Below, piece by piece: positions 12,089 to 25,290 of a stretch of 64,000 nucleotides of DNA. The notes beneath the pieces are model-generated. The model saw nothing but the letters and a program-made list of their open reading frames with translations, searched no databases and was not told the DNA's origin. The position numbers and the translations under genes are program-made. Within the stretch, counting starts at the first letter, position 1. Each line of letters opens with the position of its first letter. The DNA lies in NCBI GenBank assembly GCA_009792885.1, contig WMCF01000023.1, positions 13,344,520 to 13,408,519 on the forward strand, in the 5' to 3' direction. The DNA comes from Eremophila alpestris peregrina. Lineage: Eukaryota > Chordata > Aves > Passeriformes > Alaudidae.

Positions 12089-15000
12089 CTTTGTAGTCCT
12101 CATAGGAAGTCATCAGAGCTACAAAATAATATTTTTTATTTTCCTCAAGATGCTACTTGAGTGGAGAATTGACATTTCATTCTGCCATTATTTTCCTAGA
12201 TTCATTTCTAAGCTTGTTTTTCATGGAAGCAAAATTGTTTTTCAAGAAGCAAATGCTATTCAGAGAGGCAGACTTCTGTTTTCAGTGGACAACTTTTCAC
12301 AGTTATCCACAATTCCAAAAGCATTGAGACCATCACTCAAACTGCTCAGAAATTTTAATACCCCAGTGTCGTGGAACACACAGTTGTCAAGGCAGGCTGA
12401 AAAACCAACATCCCCAGTCCCATGGAAAAATCACTCCCTGCATGCAACCAGTAACATCCCTCACAGTATCTCAAAGCATTTTGTAAACACAAGCTAATTA
12501 CATCGCCCAGGGATGGTGATCTCAACCCTAAATTCACAAACAAGAAAACCAAGACCCAGAAGGTTTAAGTAGCTTGGTTACCAAGAAATTTGTGGTTGAA
12601 AACACTGGCTCTAGAAATCTTTACCAGGTAACGATTTATGCTCTAATTGCCATGCTCTAATTAGTGGGCTGCAGTTCTGCAGGGATTCTCCCTCGAAGCG
12701 CAGTTGCTTTACAGCTGCTCTCCTGGCTATCTGCTGCAGACCATCCCATCTCCTGTCCAAATTTGGTTATTTTCATTGACTGTGGCAGTGTCAGCAAAGG
12801 CAGTTCATCTCTGTTCTGCATGTGCAAGCAGGAAGGTCTCTTTTCAGGGACTGCCATATGAGACTTTGCTAGCTGCATGTGTACCACCACAGATAGAAGC
12901 ACTTCTGTCCAGGAAATTTTGAGGTGAGCCACTCAACAAGCTGCCACTGCATGGGAGCTTTGTCTAGAAAGCTGGAATTCAAAACACTCCAAGGCCTGAA
13001 CTGCCTCCTACAGATGAGCCATTTCCAAGTGCTTTTTATGTAGCACAGGGTAAGAGCAGTTCAGCTGCTGTGTATCAGGGTCATGCAGAGCTTATTTCAG
13101 TATATTCAGCCCAAATGTCTCAGTACAGCATATGTTGGGCCATTCTGAAAATTTGGGCTCTTGTCTGAAGACAGGTCAGCCTGCATCTGCTTCCCCTTCA
13201 AATCTTCCCCAAAGGACAGACATCTGGAGTTTTTCAAAGAAAATTAGAAGTCAATTTGGCATGCAGCTCCAAATGTTTCTCAAAATCTTCCCCACAAACC
13301 CTTAGCAGTATAGACCCTTGTGCTTCTGCTGTTCCACATGTGCTGAACTAAGTGAAATTACCCCACTGTAAGACAGAAGCAAGGGCAGGAAATGACCCCA
13401 TGAGAGGCTCTTCTGGATAGCAATGGTGAGAATGAAGCTGTTAATCATTATACTGCGTGGTGATGAGACTCTGCTGCCAGGCTAATAAATACTCTGATCT
13501 GGCATGGTATGGATGCACATCCAGATGTGTTCTTGTCTGTAGAGGCAGCAGAGGGATTTGAAGGTCTGCAGTGGGTCTGCTGGAGACTGAGGAATTATTA
13601 ACACTGTTAGCAATTTGAATAGTTAAATTGATGAGGGGCTTGGGGAAAATGTCAGTAAATTAGAAATCGTTAGAGACATTTGAGAAGCCTTAAGGTTGAG
13701 AATTGTCTTGAAGGGCATGTTTATTACAGAAATTATTGAATCCTCTTAGAAATGAAAAGACATTTTGTAATATCACTTGACTGAAAGAACAAGGGCACAG
13801 AAATGTCTGTAAGTACATACACACATTCAAGCACAATGGCAAGCTTTTAAACAAGTAAAGTTTCAGGTAAACAAAATGAGAGGAAGAATTTGAACAGGGT
13901 GGGCAATTGAAACAGAAGCTTTTAACTGCTTCCTGATTTCTTGGATCAAGTATGGAATATGATAAAAGGAAAAGCATAACAAAATTATTTTCTGTTTGAT
14001 TCTCTCTCCTGCTGTTTTGGGAATGGAAGTGGAGAAACACTGAAGAGGGGGACAGGGAAGACAGGGGTCTGAAGAGAGAAGAGAAAAAAAGGCTTCTCAA
14101 GGCTTTCCACTTTTGTGCACGAAAAGTTTTAAATACTGTAAAACTAATTATTTTAGGAGAAATGCAGTGCTGTGGTGTCTAAATGTGCAGACAAAATATT
14201 TTTTTAACAGTAATCAGCAGAATTCATCCATCTCTATAATACTTTGTAACCTCTTGATTAACACAAAGTTAATTTAGTGCTTATCAGTCCAAAGCAAGGG
14301 GAGCATGAAATTAAGTTAGGGCCAAATTTTCATTTCCTTCCTTTGACAGCTTCCTTTTGATATAAACAATCATTCTGTTGAATAACGAATGAGTTTAAAA
14401 TACATGATAACTTTCTGATTTCTGCTGTTATAGATTATTTCCATGTTATTCAACATGGCATTTTTCTTTGCTGCCTTTTGCTTATCCCCTCTCCAAACTT
14501 CCTCAGTACTTATATACAGCAAGTCCAGTTTAGCTGTGGTATAACTCTCAGGCTTTCCAACTTCCTTTCAAATCCAAAGTTAGAATTTTTGACTTCTTTT
14601 CTAGTAATTGATCTAGTAAAATGATGTTGAATAAAAATGTTTCTTCTCTAGTTTTATGACAAATCAGAGTGATCCAATGAGTAGCTTCTTTTAGTTTTGA
14701 AGGCTGAACTTTTCCCCCACTATTGGCTACAGGAGTTTGTCTTTCTCTCCTGCATCAATGTACAGCCTCACAGGCAGGGAGGCTGCACTTCTGAAACTGC
14801 CACATGGAGTCCACAAGAAGCAGCCTGAAGCCACTGAGGAGTCACCAGCAGGGCTTTCCACTCTCTCTTGGGTTTGGTGGAGCTGGTGGAGTGCTGCTGC
14901 AGTGAAGGTCAGCTACGATGAATGAACCATGGATGGGTTAAATGGTGGAACATAACCTCATGTCGCCTGAAAAGGTTTCCCTTCTCTAGAAATTCATGGC

Positions 15001-17036
15001 ACATTTATGAATCTCCTTCCTTTTTGCTTTCTAGAGAGGTGTGGTTTAAAAGGACATTGTTCAGAGATGTTTTACTAGAAGTGAGTCACTCCATGCACAG
15101 AGCTACAGCATGTCCCAGTCTTATTGAAACAGTAAGGACTTCGCACACTGAAAATGATGCTAACAAGCTCCAGCTTTGCAATGCAAAATATATCACAACC
15201 TTTCTTGCTCCTATTGCTTTTTCTCCCTGTTTTTCCTACAATATCAGTGGGTGCTTCCATTCATGAGACATTTAAAAAGGGCATTTTTTTTGAGGCCATT
15301 TGAAATTGCCATTCTTGATACACCTGATATCCCTACTGAAATCTAATTTGCAGCATGGGGCTTTGTAATTTCATGCTAGAACAGCAGAAAATGGAAGAAT
15401 AACTCATCCAGAAGGAGAGGATTATGTAACAGTAGTGAAGGAGAATCAGCAGAGACAGGGAAGATCCTTTGGAAAGTTGCTGGTTCTGCAGTGCCATACA
15501 CCTGCTAATTGGTTTCAAACGAGGGGGAGACACACTGCCAAAAAGTGGAAGAAAAGAGAAGGGAAAAAAAAAAGCTTAGTATTAATGCAGCTCACCTAAA
15601 TTCATTCATACAAAAAGATATATATTGCAACTGAATAAAATCCTCCTCAACTACCCAGGCTCCATTTAATGAATGTCTGCCTTTGCTTCTATGGACAAGG
15701 TATGTACTGCAGATATTGAGAATGGGGAGTGAGACATTTGGTGTGTGATGTACTCAGCCTGTTACAAGTCACAGCAAACTGAAGCAGGAATTTGAGTATT
15801 GGGAGAGCCACGTCACACCACAGTAAGGATTTGGAAGCTAATAGAAGCTGTGGACTCTGCCCCAGAAAGGACACTCATTAGCAAAGCAAAAGAATTGCTG
15901 ACAGACACACTGAAGAAACTTTGAAGATTGATGACCTGGACTTGAAAACCTCATTAATTATTCTAACACATGGATGCTCTAAAGGTGCCACAGATCTCCA
16001 CAGGAGAATAGGGTAGGCAGCCCTACACAGCCTGCTTTGCTTGTTCTGGTATTGTAGTATGTGAGGATGGGACTGGTGTGAGAATAGCAATGACACTAAG
16101 TGCTGTATACAGCATTTATACACTTTAGGGCTACATTACTTCATTAGAAATTAGTTGAGAGTTAAACAGTGCACAGAAATATATCACTTTCAAAAGAGGT
16201 AAGTATTTAACACAGACTGATGAAAGGCACCATGGTAGGATTCTAGGCTGCTTCTTACCTTGAAAACACCCACAGCAGAGGTGTGGAAAAAAATGTACTG
16301 CCAGCCTAGGGTACACAACCACAGGCTCAGGCTGGAAAGAAACCATGGATGAGAGTTGCCACCAATAGGAGCAGGAGATGGATGGGAGAGCCAAGGAGAG
16401 AGGGCTAGAGGAGCTCTGCTGCAAGGACACTCACCCCACTAGGTCTTTGATCACTTTACTATTTTTTTTTTAATGCTGTATGAATTCTTGCTGCTGCTAA
16501 TGATATGGGGATTGCTGTTTTATCGATCTACGTACCACGATTTCCACGTTTGTCTCCTAAATGGCCACTGTTATCTAAGGATCTCATGTACAATTCAGCT
16601 GGAATTGCTCTAACATGCAGAATGCTGTGTCATCTAAAAATGGGGCCACTTTACTGTTCATAACAGCTCTCCAAATTTTCATTCAGTAAATATACCAAAA
16701 GCATCAGTCCTACCTGGTGCCTTTCACCGCTCTGCTAAACACTTCCCTGTTTTGAAAAATGCTGTACTTCTGTGCTCTATTTAACTCTCAACTGATTTCT
16801 ACTGAAGTAATTTTACCCTGAAGCTCTTAATTTTCTTAAAACACCTTCTGATACTTTTTTTCACAACATCTTGCAAACAAGGGCCACCCAGAAAGAGCAG
16901 GCAATTTGGAACCATGGAATAGTGACATACATACTATATCACACTTGGACAGGCTGGAGGCTGTCAAAGCACAACAGTGTTCTGCCACCTTGACCATGTT
17001 ATCTTCCCTTGACATAAAAACCTCTCTGGTTAATAA
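12089..17036. other. Intergenic, no gene recognised
   Basis: This is mixed unique sequence. Open frames of 91-137 codons occur (for example - strand 13,690-14,100 and + strand 12,084-12,497), but none shows a recognisable domain or exon boundaries. 13,440-13,690 is somewhat less AT-rich and could be conserved non-coding DNA, but I cannot show that. Confidence 0.45.
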
Positions 17037-17065
17037 AGTGTCTTTCAAAAATGAAAACTTACAAA

Positions 17066-17084
17066 AAATAAATAAATAAAAAAA
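17066..17084. repeat. Short (AAAT)n low-complexity tract
   Basis: An AAATAAATAAAT run immediately precedes the ATGGCAGC that opens the coiled-coil pseudogene. Confidence 0.7.
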
Positions 17085-17085
17085 G

Positions 17086-17625
17086 ATGGCAGCTCAGAGA
17101 AACTGAGCAGAGCTGGATATTGGAAATTGGAATTTACTGAAAGAAAGTGAAGAGTTGAAGGATGAGTTTGGGTGACTGCAAGCCAATGCAAACTGTTCGA
17201 GGACATCAGTAGAAGACCTACACAGAGAAGTAGATAATGCCAGGGACACACTGAAAAACAAAGAGAGCAAATCAAACAATTAGAACTGCAGAGTAAAAAT
17301 TTGGATTAAAGCAATGAACGGCTGAAGGCAGAGATCATGGAAATGTCCTGCCATATTTTTCCATACTAAGATAATAAAATGTAGCAAAAGATGAATATAT
17401 TAGAAGTGAGAAATAGGTTTGAAAACTTGAGACATTTGGAATGCTTGCAAATCAGACTGGGATTGAAAGTGTATGAGCAAGAAAAATTCAGAGCCCATCA
17501 GTTGAGGAACATATTAGAAGAACTTTACAAGCTCAGGGAAGTTCAGAGGAACTGGATTCTGCAAGTGAAAGAACAACTGTAAGAATTAGCTGAGCAAGAT
17601 GCACTACTTGCAGTAGTGATAGGAC
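17086..17625 (+). pseudogene. Broken coiled-coil protein pseudogene, parent unknown
   Basis: Reading from ATGGCAGCTCAG at about 17,088 gives a heptad-rich, Glu/Lys/Leu-rich sequence typical of a long coiled coil. Recognisable stretches are VEDLHREVDNARDTLKNKE, then (after a one-base shift near 17,263) IKQLELQSKNLD and SNERLKAEI. A final open stretch at 17,391-17,582 contains KFRAHQLRNILEELYKLREV. The frame is interrupted by several in-frame TGA/TAA/TAG codons and at least one frameshift. No introns are visible in about 540 bp, which suggests a processed copy, but the A-rich tract lies at the 5' side rather than the 3' side. I do not recognise the parent gene. A coiled coil from chance A-rich sequence is possible but less likely given the length and periodicity. 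Confidence 0.5.
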
Positions 17626-17989
17626 AGATCCTGGGCATTTGCCCCCTTACTGCATAAGCACACTGAAGCCAAGCTTTTCTCTTTGCTTAAAACACAACGT
17701 CTCCTGTTACATTTAGAATATCTCAAAGGTTTTGCTGACAGTAAAAGTTTGCTTTGGACTTTTCTGTTACTATTTTATCAGTAACAACATTCCACTATGT
17801 TTAGTGGCAATATATTTGATATACTGGTGCAAATATTTATCCATACATCAGCTTTAAAAGTGGACTATACCACTTTTGGAATAAAGCCTCTGCAGAGCTA
17901 TTCACATTTAGTAATTTTCCCTTGCACAGGTTCTGACTATGATAGAGTTAAATTTCTTCACAATGGCTTGTGTGATGTTACATTTTAAA
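17626..17989. other. Intergenic, no gene recognised
   Basis: This is AT-rich spacer between the coiled-coil pseudogene and the LTR fragment. One 63-codon chance ORF is present and no repeat is seen. Confidence 0.5.
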
Positions 17990-18420
17990 TTTTCAGTTAA
18001 AACAGGGATGTTTTCATTATCACTGAACAGTGCTTACACAGTGTCAAGGCCTTTTCTGCTTCTCACACTTCCTCACCAGTGACAAGGCTGGGGGCGCACA
18101 AGAAATTTGGAAGGGACATGGCTGGAACAGCTGATCATAACTGACACAAGGGATATCTCACACCTCATGAGGCCATGCTCAGCAATAAAACTGGGGGTGA
18201 GGGATGGAAGCTGGCATGAGCTGCCATTTTCTCAGGGCTGGGCATCAATCAGTGTGAGCAAGTGTTTTCTTCTGGATCACTTTTTTCACTTCGTTTCGTT
18301 TATTGTGGGTTCCCCCCCCCGCCTTTTTTGTTTTTACTTCTTCCCCCTTCCCTTAAAAAAAATGTCCTTTATCTCAAGGTACAAGTTTTCCCACTTCTAC
18401 CCTTCTAATTCAACCTTTAC
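17990..18420 (+). mobile_element. Partial ERV LTR, same family as 2468-3055
   Basis: This is a 5'-truncated, more diverged copy of the family seen at 2468-3055. Shared blocks include 'GTGTCAAGGCCTTTTCTGCT', 'GGCTGGGGGCGCACAAGAA', 'CATGCTCAGCAATAAAACTG', and a 3' block around TTTATCTCAAGGTACAAGTTTTC. It includes a run of about nine C near 18,313. No coding sequence remains. Confidence 0.7.
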
Positions 18421-21400
18421 TGGGACAGAAAAGAACAAGCAGCTCTGTGCTGCTCACCTGCCTACCAGGGTGAAACGACACCATCCCTTCTGCACATTAA
18501 TACACAAGTTCATGCAGGCTGGTTTTGGAAATCAAGTTAGCTTCTAAACATAGATTTGGGGGTTTGATCAATTACATTGTTAAGTGTGAATATATTTTAT
18601 AGTGGATAGCTGCATGTAGTAGAAACCCAACAGAGAACTCACTCCTTCAGGCAAAGGAGGCAAAAAAAATCAGTTTGTGCTAATCTGACTGAAAGTGGGC
18701 TTCATCCAGAATCCTGGAATCCACTCCCCTACTAGATTGTCAGCTTCTGTTTTTTCAGTTACAGATCACACTGCAGATTGCAGAGCATATATTTTCTCCA
18801 GACTTTAAGAAAGAGCATGGAGGTACTGAAAAATGTGGGAGGGTATGTTGTTTTGGGCTGGTCAAGAACGGCTTTCGTTAGTGGACATTAATTCAGGCAG
18901 TACATGTTTACATTTGGCTGAAAGCTTTTTTTGAGCATCTAGAGATGATAGCCGTGGAACTTTTTAAATACAAATAAATAAATAAATAAATAAATAAATG
19001 TAATTTTTGTGGATGAAAAGTTAAATTCTGAAGACCAACATGGCAGCTGGAAATCATGCTGAACCTTCGAGTTATCCTTGACATTTGTGCACAAAGCAGG
19101 TAGACAATGCTTGCCAGGCAGAAGCTGGCAAACAAACAGCTCATAGAACAAACATGATAGAGGGAAAAAAATTCTGAGATGGTGGAGAGAAAGTTGTGAT
19201 TCCAGCACATCAATTTCACTTTAGCTTGTAGCAGTGGCAGTGGAGAAAAATTCCGGAGATGAAAAGCCTAGAACAACCCCTTAATCTCTGTCCTGTGTGA
19301 CAAGCCATCCTTTGAAATCAGAAGAGATACAGTTTAGATGGGGGAAGTTTGAGCATAAAGAGATTGGGCAACACTCAGAGGTAAGAAAGTCAGAACAAAG
19401 AGTTTAAGATGCTGAACTGTGACTCAGAGGAGCTAAATTTTCTTCCTGCATCCTTCCTCCTTTTCCCCTGGCAAGTCACTTAATCTCCCCATATCTTGGT
19501 TCCCCAACTGAATAATGAGGCAGTAATATTAAGTGGTATGTTTATTTTCATACTTGGGAGCATTTCTTTGTTTGCTTCTGTTAAACTAGAAAAATTTTAC
19601 AGAAATGAAGGAGGGAATGATAAGGTAAATGTTAAAAGAACAAAATAGAGGACACAAAAAGGAGTTGTGACAAAGGCTGAGGACAGGAATCTCTTACTCT
19701 GGATCAACAACATCACTCAGAACAGCTTATGTACACATAAAAATGGCTTAATCAGAGAAAATGCCTGGTACAATTAGAACCCAATCTAAATAGAGACCTT
19801 TAAGTACTATTGTTATCAGGTAATACAAATACTGAGATGTGAACTGCCTGTACAGAGGCATTTGTGCCGAGGTAGTCTGAACTGTACCACCTGGTACACA
19901 TTGACAATTGCTCCTGTGCAACACCAGACTCACGGTACCTAATTCTTGTTGCCCAGTGCCATAGGGAAAGCTACAAGAAAAACAAAGGTTCAGTAGAGTG
20001 AAAGTTAAAAAGGAAAAATGGTCACAAAGAAAGGGTTCCAGAAATACACCCTGAGAAGAGTCACAGAAGATTACTCTGCAGTGGATGACAGAGATAATTT
20101 TGTCACCCTCATTTTTCAACAGATCTTCCCAACTAGCTTCATCGGCTGTCCTGTATCCATAAAACACATGAAACCTGAGGGTGGCTTACAGAAAACTTCA
20201 GAGGCTTCTGCAGGAGCCAAGAGAAATATTAGGGTTTCCAAATGTACTATACAGTATAAAATTGTTACTTCAAATAATGTGTAAATGTTTGGTGAATTCT
20301 GCAGAGAGAGAAAACAAATCTTTCTTTGATTTTGATAAACTATTTCAATAACAGTATTTACAGGTCATACTAAAATAAGGCTTTTTCTGGTAAACCATGG
20401 ATAAAGAACAAGAATGAAGAAAAATCACTCTCTATGCAGCACTTTCTATATAAGCAGTTCTTTCTACAGTTGGTAGTCTTTATGAATGATGTATAAAGGC
20501 TCAGATTATCCTATGATGTTTCTGTCTTCCCCATCTTTATTTTAGGATAAAAACTAAAAGAAAGAAACTTGTGTGCTTGGTTATCACATCAGAAAGCAAA
20601 GTTGTATTTTTATTTCACACATTTTTTGTGTTCTGAATATAGCTGTAGGGCTGGATTCCTGCAGGGGAAATCTCTATAAATACAGTCAGGTGACACCACC
20701 TTCGTGTTGAAGGCAGCAATATGTGCCAGAAAGTGCTACACGATGCAAGAAGCAGCAGAAGGGAAGCCAAGAAAAAAGTGACTTGAAACAGGTATGTGAG
20801 CATATGTGTTATACAGATCTGTTATATCTGTGTGTCTTACAAACTTTTGCCTTCTTTACAGCTTATTAGAACTTTGATTAAAACCACACTTTGAGCAACA
20901 ATTCATTGCATATGCAGTATGCATATTACATGTTGCAATAAGTGCTGAAAACCTTGACCAAAGGAACCTTTTGTCCTAAACACTTTCCATCATCACAGAT
21001 GACTCTGCCCTTGAGCATGCAGAATTGTATCACTCAACAGGTGCATTAATGCTAACTTGTTTGGGAGTGGAGAGGTAGCCTGGAGAGATCAAACCTCTTA
21101 CTGAGATCACAGAACCTACAGAAACTGAACTTAGATCTTCAGCAAGTCTAAGAAGATGCCTATTTCTCTTGTATTTAAAGCAATTAGCTTTAAACACAAG
21201 ACAAATACCTCATTAGAAGTCTCCCTTGCAGGGGAAAATTAATTTCCTCTTCAGTCACATACTAATATGACTGAACACTAAGGTGGCACTTTATATGGTG
21301 ACACCTAATAATCAGTGAACAGAAGAAGGAATTGGGAAAGGCTTGAAATATTTAGCTACAGATGTTGACTCGTCCAGTCCTGATGTTTGAGAATGCTTGA

Positions 21401-23479
21401 GCTGACTCAGTATCTAATTGCTTTACCTCAGCACTGTCTCTAGTACCATAACAACTTTGAAGTTGTTGGAAAGAAACAAGGTAAAAAGCTGCTGAATGTG
21501 CTGCCTTTTCAGAGGTGCTGCACTCCTGGAGCTCTTACTGACTTCCCTGAGGCTAAGCTAAGGCAGCTCTGCAGAGAAGCAAAGCTGCTGTTCCTCCCTG
21601 GACAGAGCTCCAGACCCTCTTTGTACATCTGTGCTGATTTCAGAGGAGGCTGAGAATCTGACCACACAGAAACCAGAGCCAGTACATAGAAAAATCTCAC
21701 TGCAGGCACCAAGCGCATTTCTGTGCAACTTGTCCCTCACAACCTGTCACGTTCAGCAAGAAATTCTCTAGAGGAAAGATGAAAATAGTAAATCAGGCTA
21801 TTGAATTATTTGAAAATAATCTTTTCCAAAGGGAATACAGGCTACAGACTTTTAAGAAGATGGGACTTTAGGGCTGGGAACTGTATCTAGCGTGTCAATG
21901 TGGTAATGAAGTTAGTTCTGCACTGTTTGGAAAACAGCAGATTTCCTTGCAAGGTTTGTGATTAAACATCTAACAGAAAATAATGATTTCCTTGCAGGTA
22001 GTTAGGCACCAAATATAAAGACCTAGGGGAAGAGCAGAGCAGGGAAAGAACCTACTAAATATCGCTACTGAAAGCACTGTTACAGTAGAGTCCTCGTATT
22101 ATTCACTGTTAATTACAAAAACTAATATCTATAAAACTGAAATACCCAGTAGGAGGAAGTATGCCATTTAACATGCAGAAATCCTTTTACCCATAGAAAA
22201 TTGGTGCCTCTTCTAAAAAAATGGAAAGAGGAAAAAGCACATTGATCTGCATGTATATGATGTGATCGTGGAGAATCAACAAAGCAGCTTAATTACAAAG
22301 GAGAAAAACTATGCTTTGCTGGAAATATAAGTAAAGATTTCTATAATGGACTTGTGTAAGCAGAAGAGGAATGTTTGCCTGCCTGGGCATGGAGCAGGAA
22401 TGAAAGAATTTCTGCTCAGAAATTCACTACTTAAAAATTAAGAAATCTGTACTACTTGTGCCGACACAAAATATTAGATCAAATGGGAAATATGCGAACA
22501 AATTTACTATGATTTGGAAGGTATCTGAAAAAAATTTGGCTTATTAGAATTACTCTAAAACAACATTCTCACAATTTTGAAGGAAGTTGTCACTTCTTCC
22601 TCTGTCATTTCCCTCTTATTTTTCATTCTTTCTTCCCTTCTATGTCTTAATATATATTTCGCTGAGGAGAAATTTGGTGAGCAGACAAAAACAATCTCTT
22701 CATTTTTCTATATATATTTTTTTTATTTTCTGAGAGGAGAACAAAATGAGTGAAATAAATGCATGGAAATTTGTACAGCACATGAACAGGATGCCTATGA
22801 CATCTATTCACAGGCTGGCATGTTACTAGGTACAAATGAGGATATCATAACTGAGAATGCTGCAAGCCCTCCTATAGGGAGCTGAGAATGCCATAACCTA
22901 CGTTGCTTTAGTTTTTGGGGTTTTTTTTAATAATGGCTTCTAACGTCTGTATTTTTTTAAACGAGGCAGCAGAGAACCCTCCTGTTTCAAAAATAATCTA
23001 GTTTAAAAAAGGATAATCTGATTAAATAAAAAAGATGTGAAAATTTCATTTTCTAGACTTACCTCTGGATAAGAGAGCAGCTTGTTTTTAAACAAACCAA
23101 CAAACACATTATTTCAGTCACAGTTATTGCGGGTAGGTATTTTTGCCAATCAAACATAACAGGTATAGATTGTAAAACAACACCAAGAGGAGTTGAGAGG
23201 ATGCAACTCAATAAAAACAAACAGGTCATCACACCTAGACAAAAATAATGAACTGCAAAAACATAAGATGAGGATGAACAAGTTAAATAATTGCATATCA
23301 GAAAGAGATTTGGATGTTTACAGTGTTATTTATTGCAATTTGTAGCCCATGTCATCACGTACAAAATATTTAGCAATTCTTCAGTTCTCTTGAAGCTGTC
23401 TGTAGGGAGTTGGACATCTGAGCTGGGATGGGACACAGCCAAATTTGGACACTTCAGGGAAGGTATGGTCCTACTGAGA
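18421..23479. other. Intergenic, no gene recognised; one (AAAT)n microsatellite
   Basis: A perfect (AAAT)n array lies at 18,972-18,999. Otherwise this is AT-rich unique-looking DNA with short chance ORFs only (the longest is 139 codons, - strand 19,748-20,167, with no recognisable domain). Confidence 0.45.
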
Positions 23480-23740
23480 AAAAAAACCAGAGGAATACAA
23501 CAATAATTATCAGGCTTCAGAAAGGTATACTTGTTAGAAAAGGCTGAAGGAATCAGGATAGGTTTAATCTGACATTCATCTGACATTCCTCTGAATAGCT
23601 GAACTTCAGTGAGAAGAAACCTATGAGGTAAAACAATAGCAGCTTTCAAATGTATAAAAGGTAATTTCAATAAGAGGAACAAGCGGTTTTCTGTGTCGGC
23701 TGTGCACAGGACAGAGACATCTTGCTCTTCTATTTGCTCA
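23480..23740 (+). mobile_element. Old CR1-like LINE 3' region
   Basis: The order 'AATAGCAGCTTTCAAATGT'-'ATAAAAGGTAATTTCAATAAG' matches the conserved 3' untranslated segment of older CR1-type LINEs. It is heavily diverged and lacks a clear terminal microsatellite. Confidence 0.45.
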
Positions 23741-24086
23741 TCTCTTTTGAAGCACTGGAAATGGACATGTTACCAAAATAACACTAAATACAGTTTTGCA
23801 CTGCTACAATTTCCCTGGTGCTGTAAAAATACACTTTAAAAATACAATTTGGGAAAGTATAGCAGAACTGGAGAAAAAGGAGGTAGTCTTCCTATCATTG
23901 TAGATTGCTCTCCTCCTCTGAAGCAGCTGGTGTCTGAAATTGTTTTCAAAGAGCCTTCTCCTCACCTCTGTGCTGAATGAACCTATGGAAAAAGCTTGCA
24001 CAAACCTGATTTGAAATGAAATAACTCCCGTTTTGGAGTGAACTGTGTGATGAAGATGTAGTTATAAAATAAATAATGATTCAGCT

Positions 24087-24479
24087 CTAACTTTCAATTT
24101 TGTCCTTATTAAGTTGCTCAACCAGGTGTTGAAGCCAATAGAATTTGCTTTTCCTCTGCTGGAAAGCTATTTTGAGTGCAGTGTGACTGAAGAATAGCCA
24201 CTTATTAGCTGCTCGGCAGTGCTCTCGCCTTTGCTGGTAGAATCCCCCACAATTGCTCCAATGACGCTTTTGCCAATACTCATCTGGCTCAATCAGCAGC
24301 TCTAACACTGGAGTATGAAATTCTGCAGTGCTTGTGAGGGTAGTGAGCTGCCTGCTGTGTAACAGCTCTGCTTCATGGTGCAGTGTCAGGAGGGAGGCAG
24401 CACTGATTTTGATCTTCAGTCTGTATTTAATTGTTTCTCTCTTCAATTGATTTTCTTCTAGTCCCAGTGCAGGATCCAT
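24087..24479 (-). other. 130-codon open frame, unknown, possibly not coding
   Basis: A 130-codon ORF starts with ATG on the - strand, begins MDPALGLEENQLKRET and is rich in Leu, Gln, His and Lys. The composition looks more protein-like than the neighbouring random ORFs, but I recognise no domain, signal peptide or homolog, and no splice sites flank it convincingly. On the other strand the same DNA carries TAAT and CAATTG cores and could be conserved non-coding sequence that happens to lack stops. I favour non-coding. Confidence 0.15.
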
Positions 24480-24849
24480 CCTGACTGGAATGCCTGGGTA
24501 ATGTTGTTGTGTGCTGCTCCAGGGTTGCCATGTTTCATGCTGGAGCTATCTTTCCTCCATGATGGGGGATGTAATTCTTCTGCATCCCAACTGGTCTGTG
24601 AGGATTAATTAAAGTTTGCAATGCACTGTGAGTACCTTGTGCGCCATTGAAGTGGAAGTTATTGTTTGTTACAGCCAGTCCAAGCACCATCTGAGATTTC
24701 CATGTTCCTGTTTCAGCTCAGTTGTACATTACTGAGCTTGATCTGGCACCATGAACAAAAGATGAGCGTAGCAGTCTCTTATTTGGCGTTTGGTACTGTG
24801 TCCAGCCCCTGTGTAAGTCTGCATACTTCCCAACAAGCTGTGCTCAGCA

Positions 24850-25290
24850 CACCAAAGGCTTTTCTACAGCCGTAAGCCTGAGACATCCCTTTCCTTTTTC
24901 TGCACTTGCACTCTGGGAAGGATTGGATCCACAAAGCAGTGGATCCCTTTGGCCTTCTCCACTGTCCCCCCAAGCTATCACACTACTGCACAAAAAGACA
25001 ACACAACACACTTGGATTTCCAAGTGCAGAAAAGAGAGAGCTTTATTTTTCGACTTTGATATATATAGATTTTTAACCACGGCCAGAGATTGGAGAATGA
25101 AGTCTCCACCTCTCCACTCACACAGGTCAATCCAACAGTCTATCAATCCTCTCCTCTCAGGAGAAAAAATGTAAACAACAGAGACAGTTACAATAACATT
25201 TTCACTACTTACATGAAACTCTCTGAGAAACTCCACTACAAAAACGAAAACATCAGAAGGCTTTAGAAAATTAGGGTGACACACACCTGC
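24850..25290 (-). mobile_element. Probable ERV LTR, reverse orientation
   Basis: Read on the - strand, a TATATATA box (forward 25,059-25,068) is followed about 15 nt later by AATAAAGC (forward TTTATT at 25,042-25,047) and a CT-rich R/U5-like stretch. This is the promoter-then-poly(A) order of a retroviral LTR. Upstream are blocks I recall from songbird ERV LTRs (GGAGAGGATTG, GTGTGAGTGGAGAGGTGGAG, CTGGCCGTGG). It explains the 177-codon - strand ORF at 24,844-25,377, which is not a gene. Ends are approximate and the family is not assigned. Confidence 0.6.

Noticed and set aside
13690..14100. A 136-codon - strand ORF, Ser/Phe/Leu-rich
   Set aside because: No domain, splice context or codon bias; the composition is that expected from reading an A/G-rich strand in reverse.
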